The position numbers and the translations under genes were made by a program. Shown in pieces: positions 30,866-39,029 of a stretch of DNA of 64,000 bases. The stretch is taken from the NCBI RefSeq assembly GCF_016925635.1, contig NZ_CP070490.1, positions 2,982,001 through 3,046,000 on the forward strand, written 5' to 3'. The first letter of the stretch is position 1. Each line of letters opens with the position of its first letter. Origin of the DNA: Lysinibacillus fusiformis (GTDB taxonomy: Bacteria; Bacillota; Bacilli; Bacillales_A; Planococcaceae). The notes beneath the pieces are model-generated. The model was not told the DNA's origin. It made no database searches and worked only from the letters and a program-made list of their open reading frames with translations.

Positions 30866-30945
30866 GACAAGTTAGCTGACAGTATTCAGTGGGCCCCCTA
30901 CGCCGACTGAATACTGTCAGAGCGTCAAGTAGAGCATAACTTGTC
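30866..30945. repeat. nested double palindrome between nusA and ylxR
   Basis: Inner perfect 15-bp arms CTGACAGTATTCAGT (30876-30890) and ACTGAATACTGTCAG (30906-30920) surround a GC-rich 15-base loop. Outer perfect 9-bp arms GACAAGTTA (30866-30874) and TAACTTGTC (30937-30945) enclose them, with 16 unpaired bases on one side. There is no T tract, so it is not a standard terminator. It lies inside an operon that B. subtilis keeps compact, and looks like an inserted palindromic repeat or an RNA-processing site. Confidence 0.7.
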
Positions 30946-30985
30946 CACCTCTTACGACAAGCTTCAGAGAGGAATGGTGATTCTT

Positions 30986-31264
30986 ATGGCTGTAAACAAA
31001 AAAGTACCTCTTCGTAAATGTGTAGCAACTGGAGAAATGCTACCAAAGAAAGAGATGGTACGTGTTGTTCGTTCAAAAGAGGGCGAAGTAAGTGTAGATG
31101 TCTCCGGAAAAAAACCTGGGCGTGGTGCCTATGTCTCTAAATCAGAGCAGGCAGTTGACATCGCGCGTAAGAAAAATGTATTAGGGCACCAGCTTGATGT
31201 TAAAATTCCTGAAGAAATTTATGAGGAACTTATTTTGCTGATTCGTAGGGAGTCAATTTTATGA
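30986..31264 (+). CDS. ylxR: YlxR (RnpM-type RNA-binding protein)
   Basis: A 92-residue DUF448 protein with the family core VPLRKCVATGEMLPKKEM, RVVRSKEGEVSVD and KKPGRGAYVS. The B. subtilis homologue has been described as an RNase P modulator (RnpM). I chose the ATG at 30986, preceded 5 bases upstream by GGTGA, because the homologue starts a few residues before PLRKC; ATG 30974 and an upstream TTG are less likely. The stop overlaps the ATG of ylxQ in an ATGA junction. Confidence 0.92.
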   Translation: MAVNKKVPLRKCVATGEMLPKKEMVRVVRSKEGEVSVDVSGKKPGRGAYVSKSEQAVDIARKKNVLGHQLDVKIPEEIYEELILLIRRESIL

Positions 31265-31569
31265 TAAATCAAGCAATATTTAATTTGCTTGGGATCGCGG
31301 CAAGAGCACGTAAAGTGATTTCAGGAGAAGAGCTAGTAGTAAAGGAAGTCCGTAATGGCAATGCTAAGATAGTATTGCTTGCAAACGATGCTTCTAAAAA
31401 CTCTAGTAAGAAAATTCAAGATAAGTGCACGTACTACAACGTTGAGTATCATGTAATTGGAGATCGTTATGATCTAGGACATGCTACAGGTAAGGAGGCC
31501 CGAGTGGCTTTAGCTATTACCGATAAAGGTTTTGCACGTAAATTGTCTAGTCTACTCAACGAAAACTAA
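31261..31569 (+). CDS. ylxQ: L7Ae-family RNA-binding protein YlxQ
   Basis: A 102-residue protein of the L7Ae/L30e/S12e/Gadd45 family, thought to bind kink-turns in RNA, possibly on the ribosome. Family blocks are [25 protein letters not shown] and [17 protein letters not shown], and later [16 protein letters not shown]. Starts within the ylxR stop codon and lies 14 bases before infB, so it is tightly operonic. Confidence 0.93.
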   Translation: MINQAIFNLLGIAARARKVISGEELVVKEVRNGNAKIVLLANDASKNSSKKIQDKCTYYNVEYHVIGDRYDLGHATGKEARVALAITDKGFARKLSSLLNEN

Positions 31570-31583
31570 TCGGGGGTGAGCAG

Positions 31584-33872
31584 ATGACCAAAATCAGAGT
31601 TCATGAATATGCGAAGCAAGTGAATAAAACGAGTAAAGAGGTTATTGAAGCACTAAGTAAATTAAATGTGAGTGTAACAAACCATATGTCTATGTTAGAG
31701 AAAGACGCTGTGGCAAAGTTAAATCAAACATTTAAAGCAACACCTGAGAAAAATGTAGCAAAACAATCAACTCAAAACATGGCACAAAAACCTCAATCAA
31801 ATGGCCAGCAAAAACCACAGCATTCGGTGAAAAAGCAAGAAGGACAAAGGCAGCAATCTGCTACTTCTAAGCCAAAAGCAAACAACCAGCAACACGCACA
31901 GCAAAACTCAAATTCGTCTAACGAAAAATCTAAGAATACAAAAGGTAATCAAAATAGAAATATGACACAAAATAATAATAATAACAATAATAATAATAAT
32001 CGTAGAGGTGGCGGTGGTTACAACCAACGTCCAAAACCAGGGATTCATGGAGGCAAACGTCGCCATCCAAAAACGCATCAACCGTCTATACCAGTTAAAC
32101 AAAAGGAACTGCCAGAAAAAATTACTTTTGTTGAATCATTATCAGTAGCGGAATTAGCAAAAAAATTACACCGTGAGCCGTCTGAAATCATTAAGAAATT
32201 ATTTATGCTTGGGGTAATGGCAACAATTAACCAAGAATTAGATAAGGATGCAATTGAATTAATTTGCGCAGACTATGGTGTAGAAGTGGAAGAAGAAATT
32301 CGTGTAGATATTACGGATTTAGAAACACACTTCGAGCAAACAGAAGAAGTGAACGAAGCTGAATTATCAGAACGTCCACCAGTTGTAACAATCATGGGTC
32401 ACGTTGACCACGGTAAAACAACATTATTAGATTCTATTCGTAATACTAAAGTGACAGCAGGAGAAGCTGGCGGTATTACACAACATATTGGCGCATACCA
32501 AGTAACGGAAGGCGATAAGAAAATTACTTTCCTTGATACTCCAGGGCACGCAGCTTTCACAACAATGCGCGCACGTGGTGCAAAAGTAACGGATTTAACA
32601 ATTCTAGTTGTAGCTGCTGATGATGGCGTCATGCCACAAACAGTAGAAGCGATTAATCACGCTAAAGCAGCCGAAGTACCAATTATTGTAGCTGTGAATA
32701 AAATGGATAAACCATCAGCAAATCCTGATCGTGTGATGCAAGAATTAACAGAGCATGGCCTAGTTCCTGAAGCATGGGGTGGCGAAACAATTTTCGTACC
32801 AATTTCTGCATTAAAAGGTGAAGGCATCGATACATTGCTCGAAATGATTCTACTTGTAGCTGAGGTTGGTGAGCTTAAAGCGAACCCAGATCGTTTAGCA
32901 CTTGGTACAGTTATTGAAGCGCAACTTGATAAAGGACGTGGCTCTGTTGCTACGTTATTAGTACAAGATGGAACTTTAAAAGTAGGTGACCCGATTGTTG
33001 TAGGTCATGCGTATGGTCGTGTACGTGCGATGGTGAATGACAAAGGTCGTCGTGTGAAAGAAGCTGGCCCATCAACACCAGTAGAAATTACAGGTTTAAA
33101 TGATGTACCTCAAGCTGGTGACCGCTTCGTAGTCTTTGAAGACGAGAAAACAGCACGCCAAGTTGGGGAAACTCGTGCCATGTCAGCAATTCAAGCACAG
33201 CGTTCAGAAAAGCAACGTGTTACGCTGGATAACTTATTTGAACAAATGAGCCAAGGCGAAATGAAAGAGCTTAACTTAATTGTGAAAGCTGACGTTCAAG
33301 GTACTGTTGAAGCAATGGCTGCTTCCTTAATGAAAATTGATGTAGAAGGCGTAAATGTGAAAATCATTCACACAGGTGCTGGTGCTATTACAGAATCTGA
33401 TATTTCTCTTGCAGCAGCTTCTAATGCGATCGTTATTGGATTTAACGTACGTCCAGATGTTAATGCAAAACGTGCAGCGGAAGAAGAGGGTGTAGATATT
33501 CGCTTACACCGCATTATCTATAAAGTAATTGAAGAGATTGAACAAGCGATGAAAGGTATGCTTGATCCAGAGTTTGAAGAAAAAATTATTGGTCAAGCAG
33601 AAGTTCGTCAAACAATTAAAGTATCAAAAGTTGGTACAATTGCTGGTTCATATATAACAGAAGGAAAAGTAACGCGTGATTCAGGTGTACGTGTGATCCG
33701 TGATAACGTAGTAATATTTGAAGGTGAGCTAGATACGCTTAAACGCTTCAAAGATGAAGTGAAAGAAGTGGCAAGAGGATACGAATGTGGTATTACGATT
33801 ACAAACTTCAACGATATTAGAGAAGGCGATATTATTGAAGCCTATATTATGGAAGAAGTTAAACGCGTCTAA
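31584..33872 (+). CDS. infB: translation initiation factor IF-2
   Basis: A 762-residue GTPase that brings initiator tRNA to the 30S subunit. N-terminal IF2_N module (residues 1-52), then a long disordered region with Gln/Asn/Lys bias and a run of ten Asn followed by [13 protein letters not shown], encoded by AAT repeats. A second IF2_N module lies at about 180-230. The G domain starts near 265: G1 [10 protein letters not shown]2 GGITQHIG, G3 DTPGHAAF, G4 [10 protein letters not shown]5 SALKGEG. Domains II-IV follow with C2-type ending. GGGGGTGAG precedes the ATG. Its stop overlaps the ATG of ylxP. Confidence 0.98.
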   Translation: MTKIRVHEYAKQVNKTSKEVIEALSKLNVSVTNHMSMLEKDAVAKLNQTFKATPEKNVAKQSTQNMAQKPQSNGQQKPQHSVKKQEGQRQQSATSKPKANNQQHAQQNSNSSNEKSKNTKGNQNRNMTQNNNNNNNNNNRRGGGGYNQRPKPGIHGGKRRHPKTHQPSIPVKQKELPEKITFVESLSVAELAKKLHREPSEIIKKLFMLGVMATINQELDKDAIELICADYGVEVEEEIRVDITDLETHFEQTEEVNEAELSERPPVVTIMGHVDHGKTTLLDSIRNTKVTAGEAGGITQHIGAYQVTEGDKKITFLDTPGHAAFTTMRARGAKVTDLTILVVAADDGVMPQTVEAINHAKAAEVPIIVAVNKMDKPSANPDRVMQELTEHGLVPEAWGGETIFVPISALKGEGIDTLLEMILLVAEVGELKANPDRLALGTVIEAQLDKGRGSVATLLVQDGTLKVGDPIVVGHAYGRVRAMVNDKGRRVKEAGPSTPVEITGLNDVPQAGDRFVVFEDEKTARQVGETRAMSAIQAQRSEKQRVTLDNLFEQMSQGEMKELNLIVKADVQGTVEAMAASLMKIDVEGVNVKIIHTGAGAITESDISLAAASNAIVIGFNVRPDVNAKRAAEEEGVDIRLHRIIYKVIEEIEQAMKGMLDPEFEEKIIGQAEVRQTIKVSKVGTIAGSYITEGKVTRDSGVRVIRDNVVIFEGELDTLKRFKDEVKEVARGYECGITITNFNDIREGDIIEAYIMEEVKRV

Positions 33873-34150
33873 TGATCGTATATGCAGAGGTTGAATTCAT
33901 CATTCAAACTGCCCATTCGTTAAAGGAAAAACGTGCTGTTTTACAGCGTATGATTACCCGCACAAAGCAGAAATTTAATGTTTCTATTGCGGAAATTGAC
34001 CATCAAAATGTATGGCAGCGTACGAAATTAGGACTTGTTGCTGTTTCTTCATCAAAAGATGCAGCTGAACGGGAAATAAACCACGCGCTCCATTATTTGC
34101 AGTCAAATCCATCATGGGAACAGCTTGATGTGTGGCGAGATTATTTATAA
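33872..34150 (+). CDS. ylxP: YlxP, DUF503 protein
   Basis: A 92-residue protein of the DUF503/YlxP family, which follows infB in most Bacilli. Conserved blocks are AHSLKEKRAVLQRMITRTKQKFNVSIAEIDHQNVWQRTKLGLVAVSS and a final helix. Some homologues bind ribosomes or stimulate RbfA function, but the molecular role is not settled. It starts in the infB stop codon (TAATG). A 10-bp inverted repeat separates it from rbfA. Confidence 0.92.
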   Translation: MIVYAEVEFIIQTAHSLKEKRAVLQRMITRTKQKFNVSIAEIDHQNVWQRTKLGLVAVSSSKDAAEREINHALHYLQSNPSWEQLDVWRDYL

Positions 34151-34158
34151 GTAACAGT

Positions 34159-34201
34159 AGATAGTTGAGAGCGTGATACAGCAATAAAATATCAACTATC
34201 T
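34159..34201. repeat. inverted repeat between ylxP and rbfA
   Basis: Perfect 10-bp arms AGATAGTTGA and TCAACTATCT, 23 bases apart, with no T tract. It may stabilise the 3' end of the infB part of the transcript or be an RNase cut site; rbfA has no promoter of its own that I can see. Confidence 0.4.
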
Positions 34202-34227
34202 GTACATCGAAATAGAGGTGATAAATT

Positions 34228-34569
34228 ATGTCTCTACGTTCAAACCGTGTTGCTGAGCAAATGAAAAAAGAGCTTGGCGATATTATTGGCCGTAAAATAA
34301 AAGATCCGCGTGTTGGTTTTGTGACTGTTACAGGTGTTGATGTAACAGGTGATTTACAGCAAGCGACAATTTATATTACATCTTTAGGCAATGAGCGTGA
34401 ACGTGAAGAAACGCTAAAAGCTTTAGTAAAAGCTTCTGGCTTCATTCGTTCTGAAATCGGATCACGCATTCGTTTACGACGTACACCAGAATTAATCTTT
34501 GAATTTGATTCATCGATTGAATATGGTAACCGTATTGATTCATTGCTAAGAGATTTACACAAAGAATAA
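34228..34569 (+). CDS. rbfA: ribosome-binding factor A
   Basis: A 113-residue KH-like 30S maturation factor needed for 16S rRNA 5' end processing and cold growth. Typical start [41 protein letters not shown], and the [30 protein letters not shown] block near the C-terminus. AGAGGTGA precedes the ATG. Last gene of the nusA-infB operon; a strong terminator follows. Confidence 0.97.
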   Translation: MSLRSNRVAEQMKKELGDIIGRKIKDPRVGFVTVTGVDVTGDLQQATIYITSLGNEREREETLKALVKASGFIRSEIGSRIRLRRTPELIFEFDSSIEYGNRIDSLLRDLHKE

Positions 34570-34573
34570 GCTA

Positions 34574-34614
34574 AAAAAGTCTGCCACATGCATGTTTATG
34601 CAGGCAGACTTTTT
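34574..34614 (+). terminator. terminator after rbfA
   Basis: A perfect 12-bp stem AAAAAGTCTGCC/GGCAGACTTTTT, with a smaller TGCAT/ATGCA hairpin in the loop. The A and T arms serve either strand. Confidence 0.9.
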
Positions 34615-34683
34615 ATCTTCATGGAAAAGGTTATATTGCCAATGAGTAATTAATTATAGAGTAGGCAATTTGGGAGGAGCTAT

Positions 34684-35595
34684 ATGAACGGTATTTTACC
34701 GCTTTGGAAAGAAAGAGGCATGACGAGCCATGATTGTGTCTTTAAATTACGCAAAATTTTGCGGACAAAAAAAGTTGGGCATACAGGTACACTTGATCCA
34801 GGTGTTGAGGGCGTACTACCAATTTGTATTGGCCAAGCAACTCGAATAGCAGAATATTTAACGGACGCAGGGAAAACCTATGAAGCAATTATTTCAATCG
34901 GTCGTACCACGACAACCGAGGATGCAGAAGGTGAAACCGTTGAAGAAAATCTTACGATAAAAAAATTTTCTCGTGAACAGTTGCTAGAGGTTTTAGCTTC
35001 ATTAACTGGAGTTATTGAACAAACACCACCCATGTTTTCAGCAGTAAAAGTAAATGGGAAGCGCCTCTATGAATATGCGCGAAAAGGCGAAAGTGTTGAA
35101 AGACCAACTCGTCAAGTCACAATTTATGATTTAGAGCTTCTTGATGAGCTAGCACAATATGAGGGGCAAGAAATTACATTTCCAGTCCGTATCGCTTGCA
35201 GTAAAGGGACCTATATACGAACATTAGCTGTGCAAATTGGTGAGGCGCTTGGCTATCCAGCACATATGAAGGAACTCGTACGAACTGCTTCAGGTACCTT
35301 TACACAGGATAACTGTTTTACATTAGCACAGGTTGCTGAGCTAATGGAGGCTGAGCAAGGGGCTACCTGTATTTTACCTGTCGAGTATGCATTAGCAGAC
35401 TATCCATATATTGAGATTACGAATGCCAATGAAAAAGAAATTTTCAATGGACAAGTGCTTCCAGCAGATGCATTATTAAATAGTCATGATAAAATTGTGT
35501 ATGGAATCAATGGAAAGGCAGTTGCGGTTTATCAGGCTCACCCTACAAAGGATGGTTTGATGAAGCCACATAAGATGTTTCCGACGATAGAGTAG
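34684..35595 (+). CDS. truB: tRNA pseudouridine-55 synthase
   Basis: A 303-residue enzyme making pseudouridine 55 in the T loop of tRNAs. The catalytic Asp lies in GHTGTLDPGVEGVLPICIGQATR; PPMFSAVKVNGKRLYEYARKGE and IACSKGTYIRTLAVQIGEALG are further family blocks, and a C-terminal PUA-like domain begins near 240. GGGAGGAG precedes the ATG. It lies 13 bases before ribF and forms a unit with it, as in B. subtilis. Confidence 0.97.
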   Translation: MNGILPLWKERGMTSHDCVFKLRKILRTKKVGHTGTLDPGVEGVLPICIGQATRIAEYLTDAGKTYEAIISIGRTTTTEDAEGETVEENLTIKKFSREQLLEVLASLTGVIEQTPPMFSAVKVNGKRLYEYARKGESVERPTRQVTIYDLELLDELAQYEGQEITFPVRIACSKGTYIRTLAVQIGEALGYPAHMKELVRTASGTFTQDNCFTLAQVAELMEAEQGATCILPVEYALADYPYIEITNANEKEIFNGQVLPADALLNSHDKIVYGINGKAVAVYQAHPTKDGLMKPHKMFPTIE

Positions 35596-35608
35596 GAGGA
35601 TTTTTTCA

Positions 35609-36556
35609 ATGGAGGTCATTCATTTAAAATACCCACATCAATTACAGCAACGAGAAAGTATCCAGCCGTATTCATTAGCTCTTGGCTTTTTCGATGGTGT
35701 ACATAGAGGGCATCAAGCAGTTATCAAGGCAGCTAAGGAAGAGGGGGACAAGCGACAAATTCCAACTGCAGTGATGACATTCGATCCACATCCTTCATTA
35801 GTCCTTGGTGGACGTAACGAAAAGGTTTTTTATATTACACTCTTACAACAGAAATTACAGTTGTTTGAAGAACAGGGTGTGGATACGGTATTCGTTGTCC
35901 ATTTCACTTCTGATTTTGCCAAACTTTCACCAGCAGCGTTTATTGATACATTTATTCGTGGATTAAATATTCAACATGTGACAGCTGGCTTCGATTATTC
36001 GTTTGGCGCATTTGGTAAGGGAACAATGGAAGATATGCGTGTATTAAGCAATGGTGAATATGGGGTAACGATTGTTGAGAAGAAAACAGATGATGTTGAG
36101 AAAATCAGCTCTACCCGTATCCGCAAGCTATTACAAGAAGGCGACATGGAAGAAGCAACAGTGCTATTAGGGAGACCATTTGAAATCAATGGCATTGTTG
36201 TACATGGTGATAAACGTGGGCGTACCATTGGCTTCCCTACAGCAAATGTCCAAGCTTTAGAAGGAACGTTTATTCCAGCAAGTGGTGTCTATGCTGTTCG
36301 CCTGCTTGTGCAAAATAACTGGTATGATGGTGTTTGCAATGTGGGCTATAAACCAACTTTCAAAGATCCAAATGATAAGCAATTATCGATTGAAGTCCAT
36401 ATTCTAAACTTTGATAAAAATATCTATGGTGAAGAAGTACATGTAGCATGGTATAAACGCATTCGAAGTGAACGAAAATTTGATGGTATTGAGGCATTGA
36501 AGACGCAAATTGAAAAGGATAAACAAGAAGCAATTCGTTACTTTAACGAGCTATAA
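35609..36556 (+). CDS. ribF: bifunctional riboflavin kinase / FAD synthetase
   Basis: A 315-residue enzyme that makes FMN and then FAD (RibC in B. subtilis). The N-terminal adenylyltransferase domain has ALGFFDGVHRGHQAVI and GFDYSFGAFGKG, with ISSTRIRKLL closing the domain. The C-terminal riboflavin kinase domain starts near 185 with the GDKRGRTIGFPTANV loop and ends in the WYKRIRSERKF segment. AGGAGG precedes the ATG. Its symbol in B. subtilis is ribC. Confidence 0.97.
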   Translation: MEVIHLKYPHQLQQRESIQPYSLALGFFDGVHRGHQAVIKAAKEEGDKRQIPTAVMTFDPHPSLVLGGRNEKVFYITLLQQKLQLFEEQGVDTVFVVHFTSDFAKLSPAAFIDTFIRGLNIQHVTAGFDYSFGAFGKGTMEDMRVLSNGEYGVTIVEKKTDDVEKISSTRIRKLLQEGDMEEATVLLGRPFEINGIVVHGDKRGRTIGFPTANVQALEGTFIPASGVYAVRLLVQNNWYDGVCNVGYKPTFKDPNDKQLSIEVHILNFDKNIYGEEVHVAWYKRIRSERKFDGIEALKTQIEKDKQEAIRYFNEL

Positions 36557-36601
36557 GCCTTACTTCATTTCGTAATTAGAAGATCTAATTCGACGTTTTA
36601 C

Positions 36602-36630
36602 TTGCTTGACCAAGTGATTTATGGTAACAT
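36602..36630 (+). promoter_or_regulatory. promoter for rpsO
   Basis: TTGCTT and TAACAT with a 17-base spacer (both four of six), 100 bases before rpsO. The leader between could hold the S15 autoregulatory site, but no conserved pseudoknot is evident. Confidence 0.5.
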
Positions 36631-36729
36631 TCATAAGTGCATAAATGCTTAACCTTAGCTTGGTATATCGATGACTCCAACGTTTACTGTGCTAATGGGG
36701 ATTAATTATAATTTAGGAGGTCCATACAA

Positions 36730-36999
36730 ATGGCTATTACAAAAGAACGTAAAAACGAAATTATCGCTGAGTACCGTACTCACGAAAGTGACACTGGTTC
36801 ACCAGAAGTACAAGTTGCAGTATTAACAGCAGAAATCAATGCTCTAAATACTCACTTACGTACACACAAAAAAGATTTCCACTCTGAGCGTGGTCTTCTT
36901 AAAATGGTAGGTCGTCGTCGTCACTTATTAAAATATCTTCGTGAAACTGACGTACAACGTTACCGTGAACTAATCAACCGTTTAGGCTTACGTCGCTAA
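36730..36999 (+). CDS. rpsO: 30S ribosomal protein S15
   Basis: An 89-residue S15, the primary binder of the 16S central domain. Blocks: [53 protein letters not shown] and [19 protein letters not shown] precedes the ATG, and codon use is that of a highly expressed gene. In B. subtilis pnpA follows directly; here a DoxX gene and a repeat element lie between. Confidence 0.99.
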   Translation: MAITKERKNEIIAEYRTHESDTGSPEVQVAVLTAEINALNTHLRTHKKDFHSERGLLKMVGRRRHLLKYLRETDVQRYRELINRLGLRR

Positions 37000-37024
37000 T
37001 TTATAGCAGAAGTAATCCTATATT

Positions 37025-37064
37025 AGACTGTAGACAAACAGTAGTTTGTCTACAGTCTTTTTTT
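37025..37064 (+). terminator. terminator after rpsO
   Basis: A perfect 14-bp stem AGACTGTAGACAAA/TTTGTCTACAGTCT, 6-base loop, and seven T. The roughly 400 bases from here to the DoxX gene have no ORF; a promoter candidate is at 37168. Confidence 0.92.
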
Positions 37065-37167
37065 ATAGCTAATCATCAATACGAAATAACATTCATAATG
37101 ATTGTTATTTTGTTCAACAATAAGCCATAACTTTTTTACACTACGATGAACGATAGATAAAAATGAT

Positions 37168-37195
37168 TTGATACTTCATAAAAGGGTGATATATT
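37168..37195 (+). promoter_or_regulatory. possible promoter for the DoxX gene
   Basis: TTGATA and TATATT, 16 bases apart, 277 bases before the gene. Such a long leader is odd, and AT-rich DNA makes chance matches likely. Confidence 0.3.
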
Positions 37196-37472
37196 CTAAT
37201 CACATTTCACAGCCCATGTTCAAGTCATTGTAATCATCTTTTGCAAGTGCAATTGAAGTAGATAAATTGAATGCGAGGTTGCTTTTATTTTTCATGAATT
37301 ATAATCTAGCAAATTATAGGTAGAGGCTCGAAACAATTGGTAGATAAGCGTCAATCATACAATCTAAATGCTATCATTGAATACTAGTAAAACGATGGCT
37401 ATGGGTTAGAAAACGTTCTGTATTAATGGTGAAATGTAAACTTAAACTAAATCATTTAGAAGGGTGAGTAAG

Positions 37473-37994
37473 ATGTTTAACCAATTATTAAGAGAGAATA
37501 ATATTGTTGCAGGTATATTAACAGTTATTCGTGTTTATTTAGGCTGGCATTGGCTTACAGCAGGTTGGGGAAAACTGTTTAATGGCTTTGATGCATCTGG
37601 TTTTTTAGCTAATGCTATTGCAAATCCAGTGACAAGTGGAGAAGAGCTCGCATATCCACTGTATGTAAAGTTTATTGAATCGTTTGCTTTACCAAATGCT
37701 GGGGTAATTAATATTCTCGTGCCTTGGGGAGAATTTTTAGTAGGGCTAGGATTAATTCTGGGATGTTTAACGACATATGCTGCATTTTTCGGTATGGTCA
37801 TGAATTTTGCTTTCTTAATGGCAGGTACTATATCTAGTAATCCTTGGGACATTTTACTTGCAATCTTTATTGCCGTTGCTGGTTATAATGCTGGGAAATT
37901 TGGGCTTGACCGCTTCATTATGCCTATCTTAAGTGAAAAGATGGAGAGAAATAAGAAAAAAGAAGTAGTTCAACCAATTTCTAAAATTACATAA
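37473..37994 (+). CDS. DoxX-family membrane protein
   Basis: A 173-residue protein with four hydrophobic segments, typical of the DoxX family (RVYLGWHWLTAGWGKL near the start, LVPWGEFLVGLGLILGCLTTYAAFFGMVMNF, and a C-terminal AVAGYNAGKFGLDRFI). Members act at the membrane in thiol or oxidant stress complexes or in quinol/thiosulfate oxidation, but the family is too broad for an exact role. I chose the ATG at 37473, about 5 bases after AAGGGTGA, over the GTG at 37464, which lies within that site. It sits between rpsO and pnp, where B. subtilis has no gene. Confidence 0.85.
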   Translation: MFNQLLRENNIVAGILTVIRVYLGWHWLTAGWGKLFNGFDASGFLANAIANPVTSGEELAYPLYVKFIESFALPNAGVINILVPWGEFLVGLGLILGCLTTYAAFFGMVMNFAFLMAGTISSNPWDILLAIFIAVAGYNAGKFGLDRFIMPILSEKMERNKKKEVVQPISKIT

Positions 37995-38038
37995 TAAACT
38001 TTTTGCATATCTTATATAGGAGACTACTCATTAGTCTG

Positions 38039-38073
38039 AATATACCCCGCCCATTATATGGGTGGGGTATATT
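38039..38073 (+). terminator. terminator hairpin of the DoxX gene, left copy of a duplicated site
   Basis: A 14-bp stem AATATACCCCGCCC/GGGTGGGGTATATT with one G-T pair and loop ATTATAT. The same hairpin recurs at 38623-38654 on the far side of the 550-bp element, with changes only in the right arm and last base. The element begins right after this stem, in place of a T tract. Confidence 0.75.
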
Positions 38074-38622
38074 GTTGTTGAAAAAAATCATGTCACTAGC
38101 AGAAAAAGACCTATTAGCAAGGTGAGGGGTTGATTTCCGTTCCGCCAGCGTCCTTTCCAGGGGGCGTCCGAGGAGCCGCTTCACTCACTTCCGTTCGCTC
38201 CAGGGTCTCCTCTGTAACGCTAAATCCCCTAGGAGTGACGCTGGCTCCACTCCAATCAACCATGCTGCAAAGTGTCTTTACTTTTTTTCATAGTAGCATA
38301 GCGATCAAATCGCCCATTAACTGTATTCTTAGAGGGGATAAACTCTTATTTTCAATGTGGAGAAGTGAAGCGTGACAACACCCCTCTATAAAGAGTAGTA
38401 AACACCTTCACTTTATTTGAAAACCTTTGCTAAAAAGTTAGTCGGTTGAAGTGGAAGGCTACTTGACTCCCGTGGGATAGCGAGACAGGCAAAACTTTAA
38501 ACGGAGCGGTAGCGGAGGAAGCGGCTCGGCGCTCGCCCACAGGAAAGCAAGTAGCCTGCAACGGAAATGCATTTTCACCTTTCACAAAAATTCTATTGAT
38601 GGTTTTGTTTTTCAACAATATG
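38074..38622 (+). mobile_element. non-coding terminator-associated element, copy A
   Basis: A 549-base element with ends GTTGTTGAAAAAA and TTTTTCAACAATATG, which form an inverted repeat (TTGTTGAAAAA/TTTTTCAACAA). The left GC-rich half (about 38127-38260) folds on GCCAGCGTC/GACGCTGGC. The right half (about 38455-38565) folds on GGCTACTTG/CAAGTAGCC. The halves are related and inverted relative to each other around an AT-rich core. No intact ORF is shared with copy B. The remaining stretch 38655-38895 before the pnp promoter holds nothing I recognise. Confidence 0.7.
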
Positions 38623-38654
38623 TATACCCCGCCCATTATATGTGAGAGGTATTT
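38623..38654 (+). repeat. right copy of the duplicated terminator site, copy A
   Basis: Starts TATACCCCGCCCATTATATG, identical for 20 bases to 38041-38060, and then differs at four of the next 12 positions. The right arm has decayed so the stem no longer pairs fully. Read as an old target-site duplication made on insertion of the element. Confidence 0.65.
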
Positions 38655-38895
38655 GTGTGCCTGACTTATTAATTTTACTAGATGATCCGACTTTCTTTTA
38701 CCTTATAGGATGTTGTATGATAAGCTCCATGTTATAATGAGTCTATTGTTTAAACTTGTACTTGAAAAACTAATGTTAGCGAAGCAGTTATTTCCATTTA
38801 CATACATTACTTTTCGTCAAGAAGGAATCAATATAAAAAAATCCATATACCAAAAATGCTTTTTCAATGAAATATAGAAATAAATCTTAAATAAA

Positions 38896-38924
38896 TTGGC
38901 AATAACTGAATTTAAATGTATGAT
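38896..38924 (+). promoter_or_regulatory. sigma-A promoter for pnp
   Basis: TTGGCA (five of six) and TATGAT (five of six) with an exact 17-base spacer, 105 bases before pnp and downstream of the repeat element. It leaves a leader with a terminator-like hairpin. Confidence 0.65.
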
Positions 38925-38967
38925 TATTTCATGAAATATTATTTAGCATAGAACAAGCATTTTTGGT

Positions 38968-39007
38968 ACACTTACTATTAGTACATACAGACGAAGTAAG
39001 TGTTTTT
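38968..39007 (+). promoter_or_regulatory. terminator-like hairpin in the pnp leader
   Basis: ACACTTAC/GTAAGTGT, perfect 8 bp, 20-base loop, followed by TTTTATA, ending 23 bases before the start codon. Known enterobacterial PNPase genes are autoregulated through a leader hairpin; whether this one attenuates transcription or is a processing site is inference. Confidence 0.5.
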
Positions 39008-39029
39008 ATAATAGAGAGGGGTTCATTGA

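Noticed and set aside
38130..38375. Open frame of about 80 codons inside element copy A
   Set aside because: The same frame has an early stop (TGA at about 42645) in copy B, it lacks a ribosome site and its composition follows the hairpin repeats, so it is not a gene of the element.
38074..38622. Group IIC intron, which also inserts after terminator hairpins
   Set aside because: Such introns do not duplicate the target, have a GTGYG-type 5' end and encode domain V with a conserved fold. None of these is present.
38430..38636. Minus-strand open frame inside copy A
   Set aside because: It runs across the GC-rich right-half hairpin and past the element's end into the duplicated terminator. No protein family features are seen.
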